From positions 43,923,148 to 43,987,147 of the forward strand of contig CM055104.1 in NCBI GenBank assembly GCA_029204225.1: a stretch of DNA of 64,000 nt, read 5' to 3'. The notes beneath the pieces are model-generated. The model searched no databases, had not been told where the DNA came from, and saw only the letters and a program-made list of their open reading frames with translations. The stretch's first letter is position 1, and every line of letters begins with the position of its first letter. Below are positions 12,750 to 23,800 of the stretch, one piece after another. Origin of the DNA: Diphasiastrum complanatum. Taxonomy: Eukaryota; Streptophyta; Lycopodiopsida; Lycopodiales; Lycopodiaceae. The position numbers and the translations under genes are program-made.

Positions 12750-13260
12750 TTAATAATGTGTGTAGTAGGAAATAATGTTTCATCCTCTTGTCGTATCATT
12801 GCCATAGCTAAATGTGAGGACTTATCCATATATCCCTCCAATATGCCTCTAATCACACATTTTCTAGTCCACAATATGCAAAGGAGTGAGCTTGATCAAG
12901 CTTAATATGTGGTCATGAGAATCTTTAGAAGTTACAACTTGAGATATCTACCAAACTCCATAGTTTCATATTCATAGTGGCTTGATGAGAGGATAAGCTA
13001 AATCTGCATAATATGCAAAGACAATATCATACTTAAAAAGTAGTTGGGAAAATCTTCTAAAAATTAAATTCAAGCTAATTTTTCTAATCCCATACAAGAT
13101 AAATCTATATGTTCATATTCAATTTATGAGGGATAAGTGATCAAGTTTTTCTATTTAATAAAGGTACAAAATTTGAATAGAGCTAAAAGGAGAACTATCA
13201 TCAGAGTTTTAAAAAAATGACATGTTGGAGAACACATTATTGCCTTGGAATAAAACTTTT
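12750..13260. other. no gene seen
   Basis: AT-rich, short frames only, with an A-run at 13261-13275 just before the copia relic. Confidence 0.6.
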
Positions 13261-13269
13261 CCAAAAAAA

Positions 13270-14045
13270 AAAAAATCAATGTTCTTGACCTGGAACACAA
13301 ACATCTATAAGGCATTCTAGAAAATTATGATATGAGTGGTTGTAAATCCATCAGATCTTCTATGGATCCTAGACTCAAAGTGTCAAGTTTCTTAATGGCA
13401 TTGCCCAACGAGTTGAAATGGAAAATATTTCATACCACTCACTAATAGGTGCATTAATATATGTCAAGGTATGTACTAGACCTCATATCTCTTATTTAGT
13501 CCAGTGTGTGTTGAGTCATTTTCTAACTAATCCTAGTACACTCCATTACAAATATCTGAAAATGATAGTTAGATATATCAAAGGGGCAACCGTGTTTCAC
13601 GAAAAATAGATTTAAAATACATTTCATAATTGATAAGATATATAGAATTTGATGGGAAGGCAATACTAAAACAAGAAAACCATCATCAAATATTATGTTT
13701 TGATGGTAACATGAATAATATCTTGGAATAGTTGAAAGAAAAAAAATTGTTTCACTATCCTGATAGAAGCAAAATATGTCACAACATCTCTAGCAAGTGA
13801 AAAGCCATTTCGCTCGAACATTGTTGCAAAATATGAATGTACGTAAAGTCTCACCAATGACTATATTTCATGACAATAAAGGTTGTATGTCTCTGTCATT
13901 GAACCCAAGATTTCACCCTTGGACTAAACATATCAAAATTAGTCATAGTATTTATAGAAAAAGATGGATGAAAAGTGTGGCTAATTTGCTATTTCAGAGT
14001 TCATTGTGCTCTATTGTGGATGCTTTAGTGGTCTTGTTGTTGTTG
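13270..14045 (+). pseudogene. decayed copia RT end and RNase H
   Basis: Plus-strand pieces read YHSLIGALIYVKVCTRPHISY (the copia RT tail, 13430-13500), an RNase H core relic, and FHDNKGCMSLSLNP with RTKH-like WTKHIKISHSIYR (13870-13960), the end of copia RNase H. Several stops and frameshifts separate the pieces. Both boundaries are diffuse. Confidence 0.75.
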
Positions 14046-14049
14046 TGAA

Positions 14050-15939
14050 TTTGTGTTTGTAAATTTGTGGTTGCAAGTGTGATAGATGATTAGCAATCTT
14101 CACAATAGTACTTACAAAAATATGTGAACTTAAATAAAAAAACATCATAGAGTAAAATTCTTATGTGTTTTGTGTGATTCATAAGTTTTTACAAGTTAAT
14201 ATCTACTATGCACGAGAACACAAGCATGCAACATCTAACTTGAATGTTCTTTGGTCTAAATACTTTTCTCAGAACTATGCATGACACAAGCATGTGATGT
14301 GGAGGTTCAAGAGCTCTATCTTAAGGCCATTTCAAACTAGCAGCCAACTCCTTTGTCTGGCACTTGCCACCTATTTTTAAACCTTGGCAAGTGAGTGGAC
14401 GGGTCCAATGAACACCCCCATTTCAAACTTGGTTGGTGAGTTAAATTAAATGGAAGACTATAATTTGATTGGCCAATTTGAATCCATGTCATACCATTGG
14501 TCCATTTTCCTTAAAAGTTGCCCCTAGCAACTCAACATGCAAAGCAATGTTCCCAGGTCCAAAAATTGGACATGAGCTGTCCATATGTGACAACGGTTCC
14601 ATGCCACCTCATCTACCGCATGGTGACAACTCAACATAAGTTTGAAAGGGAGGCAAAGCCATTTTTTTCTCCATGGATCAATCAGAGAACTCCATTTTGA
14701 ATTAGGAAATTGCCAGACAATGTAGTATGACACCCTTACAAACATTCCATGACCCAACAATTAACTCTCAGGTATAATGGCCACACTTCCTTTTTTTCTC
14801 CACTGCTCACCTATCTCAAGTCAATGAGAGCTCGATAATTGGAAAGGGTAATCCCTTAGCAAAAAGAGCTCGATACAAAGTCCAATGTGCTGCTCTTAGT
14901 CTTTCTCACACTTCCTCCTTTTGCTACCCACCATGCTTCAACTAACAACTTGTCCTAGTTGCATCAATGATGAAAAGAATATTGCTTTTGATCAATTTTT
15001 GTACCTTCATACTGTATTACCAACTATCTGGAACAATTCCTATAAACATTTGATCCTCCAAAGATCAAACTATTGTGACTACCTCCTGATGGGCATCGTG
15101 GCATCTCTCAAATGTTAAAACGAGTTTGTTCATATGTGGTTTTGTATGTTGTATGTATTGCATAAGGCTTTTACTTGTCAACCTCAAAAGTCCATGTAAT
15201 GGGGCTTTGGAAATAACAGTATAATAGGGTTCTTTTTTGGCAAATTAGACACCATCTCCATATCAAACACACTATGGAGTCTTGACAACAACACACTGAA
15301 TAGAATATCTCGAGCATTTTTTATTCCAATGCATGTTTTGGATGCATCATTTGAGTGGAACAAGAACACATTCTTCCAAATTTGACAAAATCCTATGATT
15401 GAAATAACTAGTTTCCCGAAGATCCACAAATCCTTACATGAAAGGAGACGATTACGCTATCTATTCTCCAGATTAATAACTGAAAGGCTTGTAAGTCTTG
15501 CATTACTTGTGGAACCAATTAAAAGACCTAGATTGAGAACTAAAGCAAGAAATTTTGTAATCCTTCATCAAAGATGAATTTGATACCTAATTCAGCGATA
15601 CACTTCATGCAAACGTAGAATTTAGTCCTTGAGGTTTCCCACCTTTTCAGAATTGGCTTTTTTAATCATCACTCTGCTGGAAGGAAGGATCCAGTTTCTA
15701 TTGGCTTCGTCGGAATGTTATTGCCAAACAAGTTGAAAAAACTAGAAAACAATTATTTGTCTTGCATTTCTCATCATTTACTTCTTAGTATCAATTTAAT
15801 CATACAGAATAGCCACTTGCAAGCGCCAACTCCGAGTGCACACAATAGTCAACTACATTTGTCTAAATTCAAACTAAAATACAGCAAAAATTCGAATTCA
15901 AATTCAAATATAACCATGATCAAGTTGCCATTATTAATA
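14050..15939. other. no gene seen
   Basis: Only frames under 85 codons in either direction and no family motif. The low-complexity purine/pyrimidine content is unremarkable. Confidence 0.6.
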
Positions 15940-15946
15940 TGATTCA

Positions 15947-16065
15947 AACCATAGTTGCCTGTTCTGGAACAGAATCGTTTGCGTTCCAGCATGCATTCCG
16001 TTCCAAAACTTGACCAAAAACAAATTCAAAAAATAAGTGTTTTTTTAACAAAGGAAAAAAGCAAT
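15947..16065 (+). repeat. left terminal inverted repeat of element A
   Basis: Starts AACCATAGTTGCC and runs to the TTAACAAAGGAAAA block. It pairs with 17835-17926 on the opposite strand over roughly 90-115 bp with indels. Confidence 0.72.
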
Positions 16066-16195
16066 AGTGAAGAATATCACAGTTCCTGCCATCAAATCCA
16101 CCATTCTACCTCAGATGCAGAGCAAAGTGATGGAGCAAAAAGCTTCTCTCTGAAAACCCCCCTCCTCCAAAGAAGATCCCGAGGCTTGTCCAGAG

Positions 16196-16321
16196 ATGAA
16201 TGATAGAGCTGCTGCCTACACCTACGCAGACACAGAGGCTCTGTCAGATGAAATGGAAGAGAAGTCTCGCCACTTAAAGAAAATCCTCCACATCAATGAT
16301 CGTCTAATGAACTATCATCAG
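16196..16321 (+). CDS. exon-like 42-codon ORF inside TIR element A
   Basis: An ATG-started frame of exactly 42 codons is rich in charged helical residues (DTEALSDEMEEKSRHLKKIL ... INDRLMNYHQ). It runs into a consensus 5' splice site, CAG|GTAGGT, at 16321/16322. An in-frame stop lies about 45 bases upstream of the ATG, so it could be a first coding exon. The predicted peptide looks like a helical bundle segment; I do not recognise the family. It lies between the inverted repeats of element A, so it may be a captured host gene fragment. No following exon is apparent. Confidence 0.4.
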
Positions 16322-16714
16322 GTAGGTTTGCAATCTCTGCCTACTTTTGTTTCATCTATCGCTTTCTGGCACAATCCTTTTCATGCTCGGGGTTTTGGAT
16401 GACATGACAAGAAGTTGATCTACCTATAGGTGGTGGATTGTAAGTAGGTTTGAAGCTTAAGGTATTCTCCATGGTGCAACTTTCTCAAGACAATTCATTG
16501 GCAGTTGATCACAATCCTTGTCTTTATACAATTTGAGAAAACAAAGAAGAGTCTTTGGCTCAAACACTTTATTTTGCTTGTATGAAACACATTCGCGGCC
16601 CCAGATTAACAGCAGAAATGCCATTCAATACTTTTCGAAACAGATGATCATGGTTACACATGCAAATAAGAGTGTTTATTATCAAACCAGCAGGTGCTTT
16701 AATACTTGTTTTTT

Positions 16715-17480
16715 ATTGAAAAAAAAACGTTCTGACCCACTACATTCCGGAACGTACAGTACATTCCGGCCCAAAAGGGCCAGAACTGGTTTCTAAGATT
16801 CAAACTCAACCAAATGCCGATTCATTATCCACAGTAACTCAAATACCAGGGAACAGCAGCACAATGGAGCGGATATACCCTACTCACGAGTAATCAAGGC
16901 CATCAGCAAAAGGCCTTGATTCTTGGATTTTCGAAACAGTCCAAACCTTTTTGAAACGAAAACACAGTTCCTTCTGGTCACTAGACCAACAGTCATTTGA
17001 TTAGCTGCTCTCTGTGGTCCAGATCTTGCTTTTCAAGCCTTGATGATGTGCAAAATTCAAATTTGGGCCTCCAAAAACTAAAGTGCATAACAATGGAGAA
17101 AAATTAGTTAGAAATAACATACATCGACATAGAATGTTTCACTCAATAGGCATACCAGTTGTCAACCTTTATATAAAGGGGATTGGGTCTTACAATGACA
17201 TTAACTGGTGGTCAAGTTCCTTTGTCAACTTACGGTAAGACCTTTAGGGTAAGATATAACTTTGAGAATGACATGAACCAACCGTGTTAAGGTCACTTGA
17301 AATACCAAACCTTTACACAAATGCTGAAAAATAATTTACGTACTCTTACACAAGAAACTAGTTTGTGGTTTGGGTCAAATTAACTAAATTGATTTCTTAG
17401 AAACCCATTCCGACCCTTTTGGATCGGAATGTACTGTACGTTCAGAATGTTCAGGAACGTACTGGGTCGGAACGTTTTTT
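16715..17480. mobile_element. TIR element B nested inside element A (about 0.77 kb)
   Basis: Left 16719-16800 and right 17385-17480 are inverted copies. Read inward from each side the order is an A-run, ACGTTCYGACCCA, ACGTACAGTACATTCCG, CCAAAAGGG, GGTTTCTAAGA. The mid-part carries no ORF of interest. The GGAACG/ACATTCCG words resemble those in element A, suggesting related families or internal duplication. No clear target duplication. Confidence 0.68.
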
Positions 17481-17834
17481 TTTTGTTGGTCTGAACGTCT
17501 ATTACAGCTGCGACTACCTGTGGAAATTTCAAGTCCATTCCATTCCAGGGACGGGCGAGCCATAGCAATGAAAGGGAAATCGATATAAATTATTCAAGCT
17601 AATCTGAAGCTCGAACCAACCAGGAGAGCGTAACTGGTTGTAGTAGCTTAACTGGGAGGTCAGCACACAAACACTTCTCATGCGCAATATGAAACCAGAA
17701 GCATGTGCACATTACATGTAAAACTAGAAGCGTGTGCACATTGCATCCAAAAATGTTGATTTCCCTTTGCAGCGCACAGCATCAAAGCACAGAATAAACA
17801 TATTACGTGTAAGAAGAGCTATATTCTTCAATTA

Positions 17835-17926
17835 CTTTTTTCCTTTGTTAAAAAATACATATTTCTTTTAAATACAATTTGGTCATGTTCCGGAACATGT
17901 TCCATTCCGGAAATGGCAACTAAGAT
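17835..17926 (-). repeat. right terminal inverted repeat of element A
   Basis: On the minus strand it reads ATCTTAGTTGCC, then GGAATGGAACATGTTCCGG, then ATGACCAAA and TTTTTTAACAAAGGAAAAA, mirroring the left end. Confidence 0.7.
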
Positions 17927-18109
17927 TGATTCACATCGACCATAAAAGTTGTGTAAAGTTCTCCTTACATCTTAATACAGTTTACCTGGAAAGTATATTC
18001 CAAGAACACTTTCCACCAGGAAATGGACTTTCATTTTAGATCAAAAGGTCGGAGGTGAACTGTTAGAAACCTACATTAAATTAGAAAGATGAGTAGTACA
18101 ATAGTTGAT

Positions 18110-18190
18110 ACCCAGGCCCAGAAATAAGTGGCCTGTTGATTGAAGGCTCCATTCCTCAAATTGAGGTCAGGAGTTCGACTCCACTCAGGC
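18110..18190 (+). repeat. candidate tRNA-derived SINE head
   Basis: AAGTGGCCTGTTGATTGAAGG resembles a degenerate pol III A box. GAGTTCGACTCCACTCAGGCA, about 45 bases downstream, fits a B box (GWTCRANNC) and a tRNA T-arm. It does not fold as a functional tRNA by eye. No tail or target duplication was found. Confidence 0.35.
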
Positions 18191-18194
18191 AAAC

Positions 18195-18906
18195 ATGGCC
18201 ATACAGGATTGCAAAACAGTTACACTTCAGTGGTCATATTTTACATGTAAAGCTGCAGAAGTCAATACCAGAAATAGTAAGTTAACAGATGGAGGCATCA
18301 GACTGATCCTGTCAAATTCTTAAGATCTCACAACCCACAAAAATGTATCTAGCTAAAAATATACTTAACAGATTTGGCAAATATCTTAAATATGAACGAG
18401 TGCATCCCAATACAAAGGTCGATCGCTTACAGCACTTTAAAAGGAACAACCTCTAATTCCAATTTTGAGAAGCTTCCGGCAATAATCTTGTGCCCACCTT
18501 CGTCATGCATTGTTGAAGGACATTACAGACACATGGAGATACATGCTAAGCTACAAGACACGTGCACAGTGACCATGACAGTAAGCAAGGCATAAAGGAG
18601 CAAACTAGCATGTGTGATCATCTATCTGCATAATATCACAAGACTTATTCAATCGGATCAGCATCTTCAACAACAAATGTGGTTAACAAAAAGGACTACT
18701 TATCATTCCAAAATCTTCTCTGACAAATTATTCATCTGGATATGCCCACCAAATTCAAGTGAATTCAGAACCCAGCTTGGTCTGTTTTGGCTTTAGCTTT
18801 AATATATTGCCCCATTTTGAATTCAACTCCAGCCATTTGATTCTGCATGTCCAAAGTACAAATCCTGCTTAGGCTGCTTGTCAAACAAAATACTTGTGCT
18901 TTGATT
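18195..18906. other. 3' flank of the kinase gene
   Basis: This holds the 3' untranslated region of the minus-strand kinase gene (first few hundred bases below 18907) and anonymous AT-rich sequence. An AATATA-type element lies near 18800 on the minus strand. No canonical AATAAA was picked out with confidence. Confidence 0.4.
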
Positions 18907-19053
18907 CTAACTCATTTCTTGTGCTGCTCGTCTTGCAGCCTGTTGCATCTTGCGTTCATGATCTTTCAAGAGTTCTTCTATATCCGTAGATGCATAACCA
19001 GGACGAATCAGCGGTCCAGAGTGATACATCCTCTCAGTTTGACTTTCAGAACC
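18907..19053 (-). CDS. kinase exon 8 (last)
   Basis: GSESQTERMYHSGPLIRPGY then ASTDIEELLKDHERKMQQAARR and a stop TAG at 18909-18907. The SGPL..PG and KDHERKMQ...ARRA elements are conserved at the C-terminus of this kinase family. Acceptor TTTGTAG|GGT. Confidence 0.9.
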   Translation of the reverse strand, partial: GSESQTERMYHSGPLIRPGYASTDIEELLKDHERKMQQAARRAAQEMS

Positions 19054-19772
19054 CTACAAACAAGGCCCTTATAAGCTTCTAGACAAGGATACATATTCCT
19101 CTGGCAGTACCCTAGAAAAAGTTAATGTAGACAACACAGCATTATACATGAAAATGAACAAAATATTAAGAAGAGTAACAAGGATACTCACATGTTTTTC
19201 TTTGGTTAACATCCTGCCATCCCTCCTGTGATTGCCATCAATCTGATAAGACAAATCTGCTCTTGAGGAAGACAAATGATGGTCTTTCTTACTTAAAGCC
19301 TCAAAGTGCTCCCGCTTCAAGCTGTTGACTTGAGTGTGAGACATTTCCCCTGCCATGTCCTTATAAGGTTCACCACTTGTTACATTCCTGCCTGCAACTA
19401 GAGTTGAAATATTTGACAACTCAGCTGCAGCTTCTTGTCCATGATCATCTTGAGAAGAAAAGTCAGAAACTGTTATTGACTTTAAACTTTGAGGAATGTG
19501 CTGTCGAGGTACCATCCTCCCTTCATCATCCTTCAGCCTTCTAAGTCCTGGTCCAGCTCCTGACCTAGACCGAGATGAGACAGTAGGGATACCAGATTGA
19601 TGCCTTGCTGTCACTTTAGTATGCACTTCAGCAAGAGGTTGACTTGGGCCAGGAGGTTCAATTGGAAAACCAACAGCTGTGTCTTCATTTCGAGGGGTAA
19701 ACTTTTCACTCTTACTCTTGGAAGAGTGCGGGTGAATTCGACGCTTCTGTCAATTATTAAAATGAAAAAATC

Positions 19773-19862
<90 letters not shown>

Positions 19863-20729
19863 ATTTAGCAATGAAAAATAACTCATGTGCCCAAGGTTCC
19901 ATATGACCAACAAAGTTGATGTCACAATATCACATTGCAAATCGAGATGTTATGACCAAACTAAAGTCTCGTATAACATATCACCTAAAACCTATGTCGA
20001 TTCACACTTGGTTTTTATTTTTTCGACTAAAAAAACCAAAAATATTTCAATTGACTCTTGAGATTCCATCTGTCTAATGCTGCCAATACAACATTGCAAT
20101 TGGAGATATCATGACTAAATCAAATGCAAGTATCATATATAGTCAACTTCTTGGTGTCCATGTCCAATCATTTTAACATCAACGTGTAAGAGCTGATTTT
20201 ATCATCAACCATGACCAAACGCGCCTTGGCCCTATGCTGCAAGAGATGGTACACCTGAGAGACACCATGTGCCTTGATAGGAGTGTTGATGCTACCGCTA
20301 CCCAGACACAGCTCACTTCTTATCCAGGCACGTTTACTTCATACAAAGTTAGACTCTGAAGATCGTTCCATGGTTCCATTCAGAGTTAGTTCAACGCCAG
20401 AAAAATACACAGACCATATGTTCGACGGCAAAGACAGCCTCGACATTCTCATCTCAGAGTATAACCTTTAATCATCTGCATCTTCAATCATAGTCGCATC
20501 GTCGCCAACTAGTACTTCTTTTTACAGAAGTACTACTCGTAGTCTTGATATGACTAGATTTAGATGGCAATGGACTCGTATTCTATGGCATTATAGAACT
20601 CCTTTGTTATGGTTTGGATTTACTTATTTAGTTGATTAGTTGCTTTTACGTTACTTTTTAAAGATGTTTGTGCGCTCCTTAATACCAACACACTTGTCAT
20701 GTACCTTTGGGTACGAAGACATTATTAAA

Positions 20730-20811
<82 letters not shown>

Positions 20812-23800
20812 ATATGAATGCTAACCAACTCTATCATGCTCAGTTTGCAGCTTTGCAGAAGCACTTATTAATCAGGTCGGCTTTGTACTAAAATAACCTT
20901 GTGAAAACCCCTATTTCTATTAAGCAATTGATCAACAGTGGGGATTCATTCACCCTAAATCTAATGGACAGGATTCAATACTGGACGTGGCTTCTTCCAC
21001 AAGCCAAGCTGGATGTGTCTCCATAAGCTTATCCAGTCAGCCTCACGAAAGACTATATATACCTGACATTCAACTCTTACATTTACCCTACCAGCGACTG
21101 ATGGAAATTATGCTGCTCCCTTCGACCTCCCTTCTCTTCCAGCAAAGCTATGCATAGCTGATTCGTTAAGTCTTTGTGTGCCTTACACTTTCCAACTTTA
21201 CATCATACTCTTTTTTGGTTGGAATTTTGTGCTTGTTTGTCTAACTGATCAGTGATCTACCTCCCATGAATCGCTGTTGCTTTTTCCGGAAGGAGTAATG
21301 CAGGGTCAGCGCTGGTTTCCGGCCATCTTTCACACTTGTTAGCTTCGTTTACTTCTTAGAAGGCTATAGTTCTGCTATGTTTTGGTCTGAGCTTCGCTGG
21401 CTGTTTGAGCAGAGATGGACCAGGGTTTTATTACACACTTTTTCATGCCCTAACTGTGACTTACTTGTCACCTAGACCTGCGCTGGTTCCATGCCAGAAT
21501 ACACTTACATTTGATGTCTTTTTCCGTCTTCATTTAGTCATATATTAGGTTGTATGGACAGCGATCTGTTGAGTAGCTTATACTGCTATAAGACTCGGAA
21601 TGTTACACCGGTTTACAATGCCTTTTCTGTCATCTCTACAAGAGGTTCATTGTAGAAAGACTTCATGCTAATCTGCTTAGATATGCACAGATATATGCGT
21701 CCTCTTGCTTACGCTATTGATTTAGAGCTGAAATTTGCATTGGGCTCACGAGATTGAGCATTACATTCGTTACAGGTACTCCGACCTTTTGTTTTTGCAA
21801 ACATGAGACAGTCATATGTATCCGTGATAGACAATTAACGTTTTATAGTTCGAAATAAGCAAGAAGTGAATAGAACAAGGACAGTTTTGATGTAAAGCTA
21901 CTTATAGGATATGAGTTTCATCTTTATCATTTAAGGGATTAGGGTTTTGGGTGTGCATTGGATACCAAAGCCCGTTTTGTGAAACTAAAACGTTTTCACT
22001 GTTGACTAGCTAAGAAAACGTATTGTCCGAACGTATCACGGCATCATCACAAGGAAGTACGGCGACACATATCCAAGTAAGACAAACATACCTGTTCTTA
22101 GTAAATGTAAACACATTCGCGTCATAGGATAACTAAAGCCAAGACTGCTCTAAACCCCGCTACATTTTCTTAAACATTTTAAGGCTCGTTGTAAACTCAC
22201 TCATAATATGCGGTATCTTTTCTACCATAACCTAGAATGAAGTGTTTCTTCTTAAACGATACCATTCTGATATACAAATTGCAATGTTTTAGTCTAAGAA
22301 CTTCACTTTGCTGCACTGTCGCAACCCATAAGTCTTGTATGTGTATTAATTAGGTTTATTTTGGCTTGAGCATTCTTGAAATGCATGAATTTGCGCAAGA
22401 CTGATGACATCCTAGTTTTACGTACGGGTTAATATGGCATGGATTTGCCCTAATACCATTAAGGGTGTCCCTACCTGATCTAATGCTAATTTGGACTGTC
22501 AGTGAATGTCACGACATGTTCTATTAGTGTCAAACACGTTCTATTAGGTTTGTGTGAGGTTAAAATAGGGTTGTGGCTTGCTCTTCCCGAAAAGCATGGA
22601 TATGATATGCTCAGGATTGGTGACATGGGTGTATGACTTGTTGAATGCATTCAGCAATTGTTAAGATTAGTATGGCGTAAATTCACCTAATACCTACCTG
22701 ATTGTCCAAGCCTTGTTAGAAATAAATGACTATGCTAAAGTTAATCCATAGGTTACTTTGACCCAAAAGGTCGAGATTTGTGTAACCATGTGTATTTAGT
22801 TATTTAGGCCATCTTAAGTTTGTCTTAAGTTCAGTTGGACCCAATTTTGGTCATGTACTGACTCGTGGGTCCTTAGGGGTCTAATTTTGTTTAGAGGGCC
22901 TATCTTGACTTTTGGGGGTGCCTTACATTTAGTAAGTGGTTAACCTTAGGGTTTGGTGGCATTTGGCCACATCCAGGTAGAGTACTTAGATGCTCATTGT
23001 GTATTCCATTTTTACAGTTTGGCTAAGCAGAGCTCTCCACTAGTTGGGCGCCCAGCCTCTTCTCTCTTGTTTTCTGTGAAGATTGATTGATAACTAGATC
23101 TTGGTGACTTGACTCTTGCTTTCCTACATGGTATCAGAGCTACCGGATCTGCAGCAAGCTTGTTTGTTGGCGCCCTACCAAAAGAGGAGCTTCTCTGCTT
23201 TTTGTTATGAAATTTCAGCATCTTGCTGATCTTTTCAAGTGGAGTTTGGATCAGCTTCTTTGTCTCTTTTCAGGTTGAAGGAGGGCGGCCATCAGAGATC
23301 TTGGATGAGCAATTAGCACCCAAAAATCAGAATCTCAAATCTGATTTTTATGCAACTAGTTTTCAGGAGGGCGCCCAAAAATCTGCTACTGATTTTTGGT
23401 TGTGATGTCTCCTTATCTTGCTGTTTTTGTTTTCAGGTTTGCATTTGTGTAGGAGGGCGCCCAAAATTCAGCAAACCCTATTCAGGGTTAGGTCAACTTG
23501 TGGCTGGAAATTTGCAGATTCTCAGCAAGTAGTAGGGCGCTTTCAACAGCCCTATTGAAGTGTGTTGATCACACTATTTGGCTTCCTAATTGGGTTTCGG
23601 TGTAGGCTTCAATCGAAGCTAACCTAATTTTCAAGAAACTGATTTTTTTGTGCAGAAAGACAGCCATCTATCCATTATCTTTTGGCCACTTTGGTTGCAG
23701 ATTGAAAGACATCTTGTGCTCCTACTTTCAGCTCTTTGTTTGCTGCAAATTTTTGAGTAGATTTGGTTGTGAAAAGGCTCTCTTTCCTATCTACTACAAG

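Larger units (their letters stand above)
15947..17926. mobile_element. TIR DNA transposon A (about 1.98 kb), non-autonomous
   Basis: The left end (15947-16065) and the right end (about 17835-17926) are inverted copies. Shared inward order is CATAGTTGCC or CTTAGTTGCC, GGAAC/GTTCC words, TTGACCAAA or ATGACCAAA, then TTTTTTAACAAAGGAAAAA. TGATTCA occurs at 15940-15946 and again at 17927-17933, a possible target duplication. No transposase is visible; it holds element B and an exon-like ORF. Confidence 0.72.

Noticed and set aside
18110-18190. Functional tRNA gene
   Set aside because: The T-arm and B box are present but acceptor and anticodon arms cannot be formed convincingly.
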